Shown piece by piece: positions 1 to 10,988 of a DNA stretch of 64,000 bases. The stretch spans positions 202,001-266,000 of the forward strand of contig NC_081147.1 of assembly GCF_958295425.1 (NCBI RefSeq), given 5' to 3'. The position numbers and the translations under genes were made by a program. This DNA comes from Solea solea. Taxonomy: Eukaryota; Chordata; Actinopteri; Pleuronectiformes; Soleidae. How positions within the stretch are numbered: position 1 is the first letter of the stretch; every line of letters begins with the position of its first letter. The notes under the pieces are model-generated. The model was not told the origin of the DNA. It saw nothing but the letters and a program-made list of their open reading frames with translations, and made no database searches.

Positions 1-330
1 CCTCACGCCTGTCTCTGACACAGGTGTCCTCACGCCTGTCTCTGACACAGGTGTCCTCACGTCTGTCTCTGACACAAGTGTCCATGCTGTCTCTGTGTCC
101 TCACGTCTGTCTCTGACACAGGTGTCCTCACGTCTGTCTCTGACACAAGTGTCCTCACGTCTCTGACACAAGTGTCCATGCTGTCTCTGTGTCCTCACGT
201 CTGTCTCTGACACAAGTGTCCTCACGTCTGTCTCTGACACAAGTGTCCTCACGTCTGTCTCTGACACAAGTCCTCACGCCTGTCTCTGACACAAGTGTCC
301 TCACGTCTGTCTCTGACACGTCTCTCGTCT
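1..330 (+). repeat. minisatellite, about 27-33 bp unit, in b4galt1 intron 1
   Basis: Tandem units of the form CCTCACGTCTGTCTCTGACA with variable tails fill the intron up to the exon 2 acceptor at 338. The unit's TCCTCAC resembles the real acceptor GTCCTCAG, so the array may derive from the splice site region; that is inference. Confidence 0.9.
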
Positions 331-338
331 GTCCTCAG

Positions 339-656
339 TGGGTCCCCTGCGGGTGGAGTTTAACGTCCCCGTCAGTCTGGACCAGATCAAGCAGGACAAC
401 GGGGACGTGCGTCTCGGTGGACGCTTCAAACCCAGAGACTGCGAGGCGCAGCAGAAAGTGGCCGTCATCATCCCGTTCCGTAAACGTGACGAGCATCTGA
501 AATACTGGCTGCACTATCTGCACCCTGTCCTCCAGAGACAACAGCTGGACTACGGCATCTATGTCATCAACCAGGTACGTCCTCTGTCCTCTGTCCTCAT
601 GTCCTCATGTCTAGCTGTTCATTATCAATGTAGGGATTATCTAGACTGCAGTGTTG

Positions 657-690
<34 letters not shown>

Positions 691-3600
691 GCAAGAGAAA
701 GTATGTGAAGCGTTTGGAATGATCTAGATTTCTCAATCAACTGATCGTAATAAGACTGGTGTTTGTTTTTGTTGGGCAGGGAAAGTTAAACCAACAACCT
801 CCAACCTCGTCTTATTGACTCCAGGTCGGCTGACTCCTGACTTATAAGTCTAAAGGTTCACAAACGTTTTCCACCCTGCACTGTGAATGTTCAATAAAAA
901 CCTCAAAACATGTCGTTGATTGTGAAGTATTAGTTTAAGAAGACTGTGTTTGTCGTTGTTGTTGTTGTTGTTGTTGTTGTGACTTAGAAGAAGATCAGAT
1001 CACATTTAAGGACCAATTCATGCAGAAATCTAGATCATTCCAAACGCTTCACATACTTGCAACTGTATACGTGTGTGTGTGTGTGTGTGTGTCCTCAGTA
1101 ATCTGCAGGATGAATATGTGTGTACTCGGTAATCTGCAGGATGAACGTGTGACTGATGTGTTTACTTACCCTTTCTCTCTTTGGTCTCGACTCTTCTTCT
1201 TCCTCCTCTTCCTCATTTCTTTCTCACGCCACTCTTACCTCTGCATGTCAAGCATTTCTGACCAATGGCTGTGGTTGGAGACACTGAGACCCGCCCCCTT
1301 CCTGTGTCTCAGCCAATAGCAGCAGGTGTGGCTCTGGTAAATGCACTTCTTCTACTTTTTCTCCTTGTCTTGTTTCCTGTTTGTACTTCACATTAACACA
1401 GACTTATTCATTCATTCATCTCCCACCGTTTCATCCTCACGTGAGGGTCGTGAGGGCGGCTGACATAATGGCGATAGGCGGAGTCACATCCTGGACAGGT
1501 CACCTGACCATCACAGGACAGACTGAACTGTAGATGAATGGATGAATGGCTGATGATTTCAAACTAAATGTGAACATATTTACAGTGTTTGACAGAAGAA
1601 CACGTTGTTCTTCATCCTTATTTTCTTTAAACTGATTAATGCTTTGACTATAATTCATCTGTTAATCTGTAATCTGTTAAATTATAAATGATTTCTTTGC
1701 TTTGAATATTCTTTCAAACTCAATCACAGTTCATTTGTGTTTGTTTCTATATCCTGCATTTATTATTTATTCATCTGACGGCCGTGTGTGTGTGTGTGTG
1801 TGCTGCAGGTGGTCAGGTCCGGATAAGGTCCAGGTCAGGTCAACGTCAGGTCTAGGTCAGGACTTGGCCAGGTCGAGGTCAGGTCGAGGTCAGGTCGAGG
1901 TCAGGTCGAGGTCAGGTCATGGTCAGGTCTAGGTCAGGTCTAGGTCAGGTCTAGGTCAGGTCTTGGTCAGGTCAGGTCAGGTCAGATCATGGTCAGGTCA
2001 TGGCCAGGCCTAGGCCAGAACTTGGCCAGGTCTAGGTCAGGCCTAGGCCAGGACTTGGCCAGGTCGAGGTCAGGCCTAGGTCAGGTCTTGGCCAGGTCTA
2101 GGTCAGGTCCAGGTCAGGGCTAGGTCGAGGTCAGGCCTAGGCCAGGCCTTGGCCAGGTCTAGGTCAGGTCGTGGTCAGGTGTAGGTCAGGTGTACATCAG
2201 GTCCAAGATGACAATGCCAGGAGTCATTGAGTGGTTCAGGGAGCATGAGACATGATTTTCACCACAGAGTCCAGACCTGAACCCCACTGAGAATCTTTGG
2301 GATAAACTGGAGAAGACTTTGACTCTGTTTCATCAACCCGGGATTATACTAAATGTGTTTACATGGAGGCATCAGATCCACTTCAGTCGTGTCATCTTCC
2401 ACCGACTTTGTCCAACAAAACTATTCAATTCAGCACGAGCGGAACAGGAAGTCAAACGATACAACATTAAGTGTCTTTTTTTCACAATAAGAGTCCCAGT
2501 GTAGACACATTTTGTGCTTCAGTGAACTGTATCATCAGCTGGTGTGTGACTCTGGTGTGTGTTGTTCTGGACTCTGGTGTGTGTTGTTCTGGACTCTGGT
2601 GCGTGTTGGTCTGGACTCTGGTGCGTGTTGTTCTGGACTCTGGTGCGTGTTGGTCTGGACTCTGGTGCGTGTTGGTCTGGACTCAGGTGCGTGTTGTTCT
2701 GGACTCTAGTGTGTGTTGTTCTGGATTCTGGTGTGTGTTGTTCTGGATTCTGGTGTGTGTTGTTCTGGACTCTGGTGCATATTGTTCTGGTCTGTGTTGT
2801 TCTGGACTCTGGTGCGTGTTGTTCTGGACTCTGGTGCGTGTTGTTCTGGACTCTGGTGCGTGTTGATCAGGACTCTGGTGCGTGTTGTTCTGGACTCTAG
2901 TCTGTGTTGTTCTGGACTCAGGTGCGTGTTGTTCTGGACTCTGGTGTGTGTTATTCTGGACTCAGGTGTGTGTTGTTCTGGACTCTGGTGCATGTTGTTC
3001 TCAGGTGTGTGTTATTCTGGACTCTGGTGCGTGTTGTTCTGGACTCTGGTGCGTGTTGTTCTGGACTGAGGTATGTGTTGTTCTGGACTCAGGTGCGTCT
3101 TGTTCTGGATTCTGGTGTGTGTTGTTCTGGACTCAGGTGTGTGTTATTCTGGACTCTGGTGCATGTTGTTCTGGACTCTGGTCTGTGTTGTTCTGGACTC
3201 TGGTGCGTGTTGTTCTGGACTCTGGTCTGTGTTGGTCTGGACTCAGGTGTGTTCTCTCTGGTCAGGACGGGGATGAGATCTTTAACCGGGCCAAGCTGCT
3301 GAACGTGGGTTACGCGGAGGCGTTGAAGGAGTACGAGTACGAGTGCTTCGTCTTCAGTGACGTGGACTTGATCCCCATGGACGACCGGAACACTTACAGG
3401 TGCTTCAGTCAGCCCAGACACCTATCAGTCTCCATGGACAAGTTTGGCTTCAGGTCAGTGCTCAGCAGGTCACATGATGGGGTCAGGTTACCTGTCCCTG
3501 ACCCCGCCCCCCTCGGGTGAACACACACACACACACACTCACACGCACACTCACTATATCCTGTGAATGTTATGTGATGTGTGTAAATGGGTTGTGGCTC

Positions 3601-5231
3601 CTCTAGAGGTCAGGGTTAACTTCCTGTCATGTGCTCAGGAAGTACTGACAGAGGAAGTTCGTCTGACACCATCTGCTCCGCTGCTCACTTCCTGTTTCCT
3701 GTTCACACATATGCGCGCACACACACACACACACACACAAGCTGCAGCTCAGTACTAAACAATCATTTTCAAAATAAAAGTCTGACTTCCTGTCTCTGTC
3801 CTGCAGACTTCCTTATTACCAGTACTTTGGGGGCGTGTCCTCGATGAGTAAAGAACAGTACATGAAGATCAACGGTTTCCCTAACAACTACTGGGGCTGG
3901 GGCGGAGAGGACGACGACATCTACAACAGGTATGAATGATGTCACAATGATGTCACAATGATGTCACAATGATGTCAGAGAACAGTCTTGTGCTTATTAA
4001 TGACATCAGTAGGACTTTGAATAGAGAAGAAAAGTTGTTTCAGTTGACGGCCGAAGGTTCACGTCTTTGTTGTTTTTTCACTTTGGTCTGGAAACTGGGT
4101 TTGATTTCAACATTGTGCTAACATTAGCTTAGCATCAACCACACACTGGTTAATGTGAAAGCAACTTTAACCACGTACCGTGGTTACCATGGTTACCATG
4201 AGCTCCATTGAAATGATTCATGTTTGAAAGCAGTGGAGTCGCCCCCTTGTGGCTATTCAATATATATTTACTTCCACGTTGACGTCTATGGGTTTAATGA
4301 CCTGTGACCTCAGGACACAGTGGTGCATGCTGGGAAATGCTCCTGTCCCTCACTGTGTCTCCTGTCCCGTCTGTAGGTTGGTGTCCAGAGGAATGTCCAT
4401 CTCCAGGCCGAGCGGCGGGGTCGGGAAATGTCGCATGATCCGACACAAACGTGACGACAAGAACGAACCCAACCCTCAGAGGTAACGTCACTGTGTGTTT
4501 AAATCGATTTCTTTCACACATACCAAAGACAGCATATAGAGCTTTCAAGCACAATAGTGACATCTTATGGTCAATACGTGAACACATGGGGGGGTGAGGT
4601 CACCTGAACCCTCAAAACCACCGCCTGTGTCTGTCCACACGCTAACAACGTCATGGAATAACGCGACATGTCGCGGAGAGCGGCTCGTTCACCCGCTGAC
4701 CGCCGCCGTTAGCCGAGCCGCGGCGCGGTGATGATGCAGAGCTAGTGTGAGCTAGCACGGATGTTAGCGTGTGGTCAGAGCAGCCGGGTGTGTCGCAAAC
4801 ACCGGCAGCAGGAACACGAGGATCCTCATCCACGGTCTGCAGGAAGCTTCTAGAAGAAGTTAGCATTGAGGTAGCAGCTAGCAAAAGTAAACAGTAAATA
4901 CTGTAAAGATATTACACTGATGAAAATCTACTGTGCTGTATGTTGTTATTGTGAGAAACATGAAAATATCACGCTTATGTTTATTATTTGTGTGTGCGTG
5001 TGTGTGTGTGTGTGTGTGCGTGTGTGTGCGTGTGTGCGTGCGTGTGTGTGTGTGTGTGCGTGTGTGTGTGTGTGCGTGCGTGTGTGTGTGCGTGTCCTCA
5101 GGTTTGACAGGATCGCTCACACCAGAGAGACGATGCTCAAAGACGGCATTAACTCTCTGTCGTACAGAGTTGTGAACACAGAGAAGTTTGAGCTGTTCAC
5201 TAAAATCACAGTGGACGTCGGGAAACCGTGA
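339..5231 (+). CDS. b4galt1: beta-1,4-galactosyltransferase 1, 5'-truncated (exons 2-6)
   Basis: Type II Golgi enzyme that transfers galactose from UDP-galactose to terminal GlcNAc; its vertebrate B4GALT1 form also makes lactose with alpha-lactalbumin. Exons: 339-574, 3266-3453, 3807-3929, 4377-4481 and 5102-5231, all phase-consistent, stop TGA 5229-5231. The lengths 236/188/123/105 match the mammalian gene as I remember it. About 260 residues are present. Visible motifs are RDC (disulfide cysteine), [10 protein letters not shown], the metal-binding DVDLIPM, CFSQPRH, the acceptor-site [15 protein letters not shown] with the Met/His that complete metal binding, and [14 protein letters not shown]. 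The first exon (cytoplasmic tail, membrane anchor, stem) lies left of the window. Wording such as [15 protein letters not shown] fits B4GALT1 better than B4GALT2. Introns 1 and 2 are almost entirely minisatellite. Assignment to the family is secure; orthology to B4GALT1 is very likely. Confidence 0.95.
1430..1512 (-). repeat. 3'-end fragment of a SINE-like repeat
   Basis: The reverse complement carries the 'CTGTCCAGG...GCCTATCGCC' type end also seen in the fuller element at 9475-9862. It is a short, degraded fragment in b4galt1 intron 2. Confidence 0.45.
1815..2205 (+). repeat. minisatellite, about 11-12 bp unit (CAGGTCTAGGT)
   Basis: Dozens of CAGGTCTAGGT / CAGGTCGAGGT variants in b4galt1 intron 2. 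Each contains CAGGT, a minimal donor-like string, but there is no evidence of use. Confidence 0.9.
2532..3255 (+). repeat. minisatellite, about 22 bp unit, ending at b4galt1 exon 3
   Basis: About 32 copies of a GTTCTGGACTCTGGTGCGTG-type unit run up to the exon 3 acceptor (AG at 3264-3265). Long open frames in all forward phases here are repeat artefacts. Confidence 0.95.
4640..4870. other. GC/CpG-rich patch in b4galt1 intron 5
   Basis: Local CpG-rich DNA with GCTAGC/GTTAGC motifs stands out against the TG/CA-rich intron. No coding content is recognised. It could be an intronic CpG island or an old repeat. Confidence 0.4.
4990..5098 (+). repeat. (GT)n/(GC) microsatellite before b4galt1 exon 6
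   Basis: GT repeat with interspersed GC, directly abutting the CCTCAG acceptor at 5096-5101. Confidence 0.9.
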
Positions 5232-5749
5232 CGCCGCCGCCGCCGCCGCGCCGCTCGTGGTCATGTGACTCTTGAATGTTTGGCTTGTGGACGTTTGTTT
5301 GATTGTGGTTTCAGTTTTTTTTCTTTCTTTCTGGTGAACACGTCTGTGATTGGACGCTGACTGTGACCAATCACAAGCCTCCGCTGCTGCACAACCACAA
5401 GCCTTTATTTTGAAAATCAGACAATCAGATGGTGGGGGTGGGGGGCGGGGTTAGTCCTGGTTCACTCTGGACCTGTCCGTCATGTTTGAATGTCCATGTT
5501 GACCAATGAGAGATGAGCTGTGTGTGTGTGTGTGCGTGCGTGTGCGTGTCAGAAACTAAAGTCATCGATGACACACGCATCCACTGTGAACCAGGACTTG
5601 TGGGTAATGAGGGGGCGTGGCTTAGAGCTGGTTCAGGTGATTGTTGATCAGCTCAGTCATTGATTATTGATTGTATCTCAAAGTGTCCTTATCAGAGCTG
5701 AACCAAAGATCTGTCTGTCTGTCTGTGTGCGTGTCTGTCTGTCTGTCTG

Positions 5750-5790
<41 letters not shown>

Positions 5791-5820
5791 CTGTTCAGAC
5801 CAAATATTTTGTCTTTAATC

Positions 5821-5826
5821 AATAAA
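5821..5826 (+). other. b4galt1: b4galt1 polyadenylation signal
   Basis: AATAAA about 590 bp after the b4galt1 stop, the first canonical signal downstream. The 3' UTR (5232 to about 5845) holds GT and CTGT microsatellites but no reading frame of note. Confidence 0.7.
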
Positions 5827-6028
5827 AAGTTCATCTTCCTCGTGTTGTGCCTTGAAGTCAGTCACTGATCACGTGTGTGAGAGCACAGCGCCCTCCTGTG
5901 GAGGACAGTGGTGTGTGCGCGCCCGTTTCTCAGCAGGAAACCGAAATGATGAGTTCAGGACTTACTCAACTGTGCGTCCGTCCGCAGGTCACGTGACAGC
6001 TGCTGTTAAACAACAATGACGGCGAGGA

Positions 6029-6061
<33 letters not shown>

Positions 6062-6284
6062 GTCACTTTATTGAGGTGTGTATTTGCTTTCCTTTGTTTT
6101 CATATGGTTTCAGTTGCTTGTGGCATTTTGTTTATACTTTGTCAGCTGAAGCAAACCATGTGGCCTTTTTTACAACGCCCACAAGAGGGCGACCGCGCCC
6201 CCCACTGTAAAAATGAACGAAATGACTCCAAAAAAGATTCCTTCAATTTACCACTGAGAGTAAAAGAGTCCAACTTCCCATCAC

Positions 6285-6505
6285 TCATTCAAACATGTGG
6301 TTTTGTGTATTAAGATATCAGCGATGATAAGCTCCGCCTCTGCGCACGCTGGTGCCCGGCGCAGAGCAGCGTGACCTCGGCCTGTCCTGATGACATCATG
6401 ACGTCTCTGTCTTTACATACTCGCTGTGATCCATAGATTTGTTGTTGACCTGACAGTTTGAAAGTTTGTGTATTATTAATGTTTGATTTATATTAAAGTT
6501 GCACG
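6285..6505 (+). repeat. dispersed repeat, copy A (left of exosc3)
   Basis: Shares GATAAGCTCCGCCTC, GATCCATAGATTTGTTGTTG and TATTATTAATGTTTGATTTA, in the same order, with 10420-10645. The two copies flank exosc3 in the same orientation. The 5830-6285 interval otherwise holds a CA repeat and nothing recognisable. Confidence 0.7.
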
Positions 6506-6529
6506 GTCATTGTATCTGTATTTAAATAT

Positions 6530-6990
6530 AATATGTAAGTATATGTAGACATATACATACATACATGTATATGTGTATATATACATATATACACATATAC
6601 ATGTATATATGTGTATATATGTGTGTATATATGTACAGTATGTGTATATGTATATACATATATATATACATATATACACATATATATACATACACACACA
6701 TATACATATGTATACATATACACGTGTATATATATACAAGTATGTATGTATCTACATGTATCTACATGTATCTACATGTAGATACATGTAGATACATATA
6801 TACACATATATATGTATACATATACACGTGTATATATATATATATATATACACATACACATATACATATATATACAAGTATGTATGTATCTACATGTAGA
6901 TACATACATACTTGTATATATACGTATATATATACACATACACATATACATATATATACAAGTATGTATGTATCTACATGTAGATACATG
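6530..6990. repeat. AT-rich (TATG/TACA) repeat with perfect palindromes
   Basis: About 460 bp of TA/TG/CA alternation containing a perfect 56-bp palindrome (6867-6922, centre between 6894 and 6895) and another with 21-bp arms (6756-6797). Open frames of Tyr/Ile/His/Thr here are artefacts. Confidence 0.9.
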
Positions 6991-7514
6991 TAGAAAAGCT
7001 GAAGTCCTCTATCAGAACAACGTGGGCTCTCATCAGACCTGAGCAGTGCCACAGACTGGTCGACTCCATGCCGCGCTGCATTGCTGCAGTAATTCAGGCA
7101 AAAGGAGCCCCAACTAAGTACTAAGTACTGCTGTACATGCTCATACTTTTCAGGTGGCCAACATTTCTAACAATAAAGCTTTTTTGTATTGGTTCATAAG
7201 TAATATTCTAATTTTGTGAGATACTGAATTTGGGATTTTCATTAGTTGTCAGTTCTAATCATCAAAATGAATAGAAATAAACATTTGAAATATACCAGTC
7301 TGTGTGTAATGAATGAATATAATATACAAGTAGAACTTTACTGACATAAATCAACTTTTTGATGATATTCTAATGACGTGACCAGCACCTGTATATGTGT
7401 CTCTCTCACTCTCACACGCGGAACCATAATGGAGCCCCGTGTTGTTTCTTCTCGATCGCAGGACACACTTCCGTTTCCGGTGTGCCTTTCATTTCTGTCC
7501 CCGCTGCTCACATC

Positions 7515-7905
7515 ATGGACTCCGCGCTCAGAGAGCGGGTGGGTCAGGTTCTGTTGCCGGGGGACGAGTTCTGCTGCGACACCGACGGCATCATCTCTCT
7601 GTCGGAGACCGTGAGGCCGGAGAAGGTTCTGTGCGGACCGGGTCTGAGGCGCAGCGGAGACCGGCTGCTGGTTTGTAAGAGCGGCGTCCTGCGCCACAAA
7701 GAGCCCAACGTGTTCTGGATCGACTCCCAGCAGTGGAGGGTGAGTCCCAGGGCCGGTTCTAGGCAGTCATATATATATATATGAGGGGGGGGGCCTCATG
7801 TGTACACATCAGGCTCCAGCACTTGTTCTGTCTGTGCTTCTAGTAACGATGCTTTCTTCATCTATGTGTCCAACCCCAACCTAAAGAAGTGGATTGTTGC
7901 ACTTT

Positions 7906-7936
<31 letters not shown>

Positions 7937-9217
7937 CATGGTATTTTCTTAACACACAAAGACGCTGTACAAACACAAAACGACAAAACAAAAACAAAAA
8001 CAAAGGACAGGACTGGGATAAAACAATGGGAAATAGACAGTTAAGGTTTTGAGTGATGATTTGAATGTCTGTAGTGAGTCCGCGTGAGTCCGCGTGAGTC
8101 GGCGTTCAGAAAAGCAGCCACTTTAGCTCCGTGTGTTGATCGCGCGGCTTCTCCCAAAAGAAACGTCCTTTGGACATGAAAGAGAAGTTCCTCTGTCCTC
8201 ACACACATCCGTCCCTTTCATGCACGTCACTTCCGTCCCAGCAGACTCTGTCAAACCTTTAAACGTAGAAGCATAGAAGAAACAACAGGCGCGAGAGCTG
8301 AGACTGTGTCCTCAGTATGTCCCTGTGTGTCCCTGTGTGTCCTCAGTATGTCCCTGTCAAAGGGGAGACAGTGATCGGCGTGGTCGCTGCAAAGTCCGGA
8401 GACGTCTTCAAAGTGGACTTTGGAGGCAGCGAGCAGGCGTCGCTGACGTATTTGTCGTTTGAAGGAGCGACGAAGAGGAACAGACCCAACGTTCAGGTGA
8501 GGACATAGCTCCGCCCCCTCTGGCTTCAAGACAGTTTTGTCATGGTGGCCACTTCCGTGAACTGCAAGCGCGGTCATGTGACGTCACAGCCGCGTTCTTT
8601 CACATAGCTGAAAGGCATCATGGGAGTAACACTACTGCGCATGCTCATGCTCTACACGACCAGCCAGGGGGGGCGGAGCTCTATCCAGTTCTTATAATAC
8701 ATACAGGGGACAGGGGGAGGAGTCTGTGAGGACACAGGGAGGAGTCTGTGAGGAGTCTGGTTTGTCCACAGGTCGGGGACCTGGTCTTCGCTCAGTTCAT
8801 CGTAGCGAACAAGGACATGGAGCCGGAGCTGACGTGCATGGACAGTTCTGGACGAGCCAATGGGATGGGCGTGTTCGGAGGAGGCGGGCTTCTCTTCAGA
8901 GTCTCTCTGGGACTCGTGCGAAGGTGAGGTGTCGGCTGTCGTACTCGTTGTCGTCATGGTAACGGTCAGCAGTAACCCCTCCCTCCCTCCCTCCCTCCCT
9001 CCCTCTCAGACTGCTGTCGCCCGGCAGCGAGCTGCGCTCTGACCTGGAGAAGCTCCTCCCCTGTGAGCTGGTGGTCGGGATGAACGGACGCGTGTGGACG
9101 CGAGCGGCCGACGTCCAGAAGACGCTCGTCCTCGCCAACTTACTGCAGAGCTGCGACACCATGAGCTGCTCGCAGAGACGCCAGCTGTTCTCCAGGGTCA
9201 GACAGGGGGCGCTGTAG
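7515..9217 (+). CDS. exosc3: exosome complex component RRP40
   Basis: Non-catalytic cap subunit of the RNA exosome, acting in nucleus and cytoplasm in 3'-5' RNA decay and rRNA processing. Exons: 7515-7739, 8347-8496, 8772-8923 and 9010-9217 (TAG 9215-9217); 244 aa against about 275 in human. Order: short N-terminal domain with LPGDE (its Gly corresponds to human G31, a pontocerebellar hypoplasia site), [13 protein letters not shown] and [15 protein letters not shown], an S1 domain ([20 protein letters not shown] to [13 protein letters not shown]), then a KH-like part with [20 protein letters not shown] and GMNGRVW. The start ATG is the first in a GC-rich 5' end and gives [18 protein letters not shown]. 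Oddity: the exon 2 acceptor region is tandemly duplicated, with a second CTCAG|TATGTCCCTGT 31 bp upstream whose use would shift the frame. Identity is clear. Confidence 0.96.
7905..7936 (+). repeat. (AAT)n microsatellite in exosc3 intron 1
   Basis: TAATAATAATAA run. The rest of intron 1 (7740-8346) shows no further feature except the duplicated acceptor at its end. Confidence 0.85.
8310..8357 (+). repeat. exosc3: 31-bp tandem duplication of the exosc3 exon 2 acceptor
   Basis: CTCAGTATGTCCCTGTG occurs at 8311 and again from 8342 as CTCAGTATGTCCCTGTC. Only the second keeps the frame (TAT GTC CCT GTC = YVPV). The first would add 31 nt and shift the reading frame. Confidence 0.85.
8500..8706. 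mobile_element. fold-back MITE-like element in exosc3 intron 2
   Basis: Inverted arms AGCTCCGCCCCCTCTGGC (near 8507) and a GCC-AGGGGGGGCGGAGCT-like arm (near 8657-8680). The same sequence, including GTGGCCACCATGACAAAACT and CCAGTTCTTA, recurs at about 10228-10295 and 22248-22292. Non-coding; probably a non-autonomous DNA element. Confidence 0.5.
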
Positions 9218-9231
9218 AGTCTAGTCTGTCT

Positions 9232-9268
<37 letters not shown>

Positions 9269-9282
9269 CTACATCTGTGGAA

Positions 9283-9288
9283 AATAAA
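9283..9288 (+). other. exosc3: exosc3 polyadenylation signal
   Basis: AATAAA 66 bp after the stop, behind a GT microsatellite. This implies a very short 3' UTR. Confidence 0.8.
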
Positions 9289-9324
9289 ATGATTTTGTTT
9301 TACATCAAACATGTTTGTGACTGA

Positions 9325-10290
9325 TAGTCTAACTCATGTGTTCATCACATTTATCAGTACCGTTATGAACAGTTTAATTCATGTGTTCATCACTATGAAT
9401 CCACACAGCACTTGTTAATACATCGATAATAAGTTTTAAAATAAGTGACGAATAAATAACTAAAACCTGTTTTGTCGTGGGCCACGCGGTGGTGTAGTGG
9501 TTAGCACTCAGACCCGGGTTGGAGCCCCGGTTGGAACAAGGGCCTTTCTGCATGGAGTTTGCATGTTCTCCCCGTGTGTGCGTGGGTTCTCTCCGGGTTC
9601 TCCGGCTTCCTCCCACAGTCCAAAAACATGCAGTGTGGGGATTAGGTCAATTGGACACTCTAGATTGACCATAGGAGTGAGTGTGAGAGTGAATGGTTGT
9701 TTGTCTCTATCTGTGTGTGTGTGTGTGTGTCCCTGCGATGGACTGGCCAACTGTCCAGGGTGTCCCCCGCCTATCGCCCGATGTAGCTGAGATTGGCACA
9801 GCCCCCCCCCGCGACCCTCTGGTGGAGGACAAAGCGGTAGATGATGACTGACTGACTGTTTAGTCGTAATATTTAAAAACTGTAAAAGTAACCCCTTCAT
9901 TGCCTCACATCGGCATCAGTGTTCACGTCGTACCGCCGTTCCCGAGACGTCACATGACCGCGCTTTGCTGAGCTCGTACACAGCTGTGACGTCACTGGAG
10001 AAATAAGACGTTTCTGGGCTTTTTATGGCCTTTAGGAAGGTTTTACAAATGTGAAACTCCATGAATTAAAAATATAGAATATAAAGATCTATACATGTCT
10101 CCAGATGTCCTGTGTCCATGTCTCCAGATGTCCTGTGGACACTTTTACACGCGTCTCTTTTACTATTGTTCTCAGTGGGAAAATTGCTTTTTGGGCCGCG
10201 TGAGTATTTGTTGTTGCAGTACCACGAGTGGCCACCATGACAAAACTGTCTTGAAGGCAGAGGGGGCGGAGCTATATCCAGTTCTTAAAA
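9325..10290 (+). repeat. duplicated block, copy 1 (interrupted by a SINE-like insert)
   Basis: Collinear with 21800-22290: ATTCATGTGTTCATCACTAT, then GTAAAAGTAACCCCTTCATT and CATGTCTCCAGATGTCCTGT occur in both in the same order. Copy 1 contains about 450 bp (9419-9872) that copy 2 lacks. No coding potential. Confidence 0.85.
9475..9862 (+). mobile_element. tRNA-derived SINE-like element
   Basis: Begins with a Pol III A-box-like GTGGTGTAGTGGTTAGCAC, followed by a degenerate B-box region and the typical fish repeat body (GCATGTTCTCCCCGTGTGTG, CCACAGTCCAAAAACATGC), ending in a GATGATGACTGACTGACTG tail. The class is inferred from the A-box-like start; the family name is not known to me. Confidence 0.6.
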
Positions 10291-10419
10291 TACATCCATG
10301 AGCGTTGGAAAGCCATGTATCCCAGAATGCATTTGGGTGAAACATAGCAGCAGAGAATACAAACATAAACGTGAAATAAATCTTTTAATGTCCTGAACAA
10401 AGTTTTCATTTAGAATTCA

Positions 10420-10645
10420 AACACGTGGTTTGTGTGTGAACATGTGACGGAGTCTAGTTTAGCGTCAGAGGTGATAAGCTCCGCCTCACAGTGTCCAGCA
10501 GAGGGCAGCGTTACCTCGGTCTGTCTCTGTCATTGATGCTCGTGTGATCCATAGATTTGTTGTTGACGTGTTATTTTGTTTTTAATGGAAACGTTTTACC
10601 TGAAAGTTTGTCTATTATTAATGTTTGATTTATTTTAACTTTGAA
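10420..10645 (+). repeat. dispersed repeat, copy B (right of exosc3)
   Basis: Homologous to 6285-6505 in the same order and orientation. Contains a CTCF-like core CCAGCAGAGGGCAGCG at 10495-10510. Between here and the tgfbi 3' end lie only (AT)n and (AC)n microsatellites. Confidence 0.7.
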
Positions 10646-10795
10646 TTTTACTTTACACTCATTCTATCTGTATTTATGGGTATATATATATATATATATA
10701 TATATATGTCTATTTTCCACCTGTATATTTTCATAAAAATAAATGAAGTAAAATAATATATATGCATTTATTATGTATTTCATATGTTCATTTAT

Positions 10796-10831
<36 letters not shown>

Positions 10832-10865
10832 TTCAGATGACTCAGCGCATTTTTAAAATATTAGT

Positions 10866-10871
10866 TTTATT
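10866..10871 (-). other. tgfbi: tgfbi polyadenylation signal
   Basis: AATAAA on the minus strand (TTTATT on plus), about 120 bp past the tgfbi stop at 10989-10991. Confidence 0.65.
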
Positions 10872-10988
10872 TTACAAAAAAACGGGAAATTGCTTAAAAA
10901 AACTTCATGCTGTGTTTGACCTCTGACCTCTGACAGTTTTTACAGTAAACAGGAAGTGACATGTGTGATTTATGAGGAGGCGGGACAT

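Noticed and set aside
2471..3520. Several overlapping 110-212 codon frames rich in Cys/Leu/Trp/Ser
   Set aside because: Translation of a 22-bp minisatellite in all phases; only 3266-3453 is exon.
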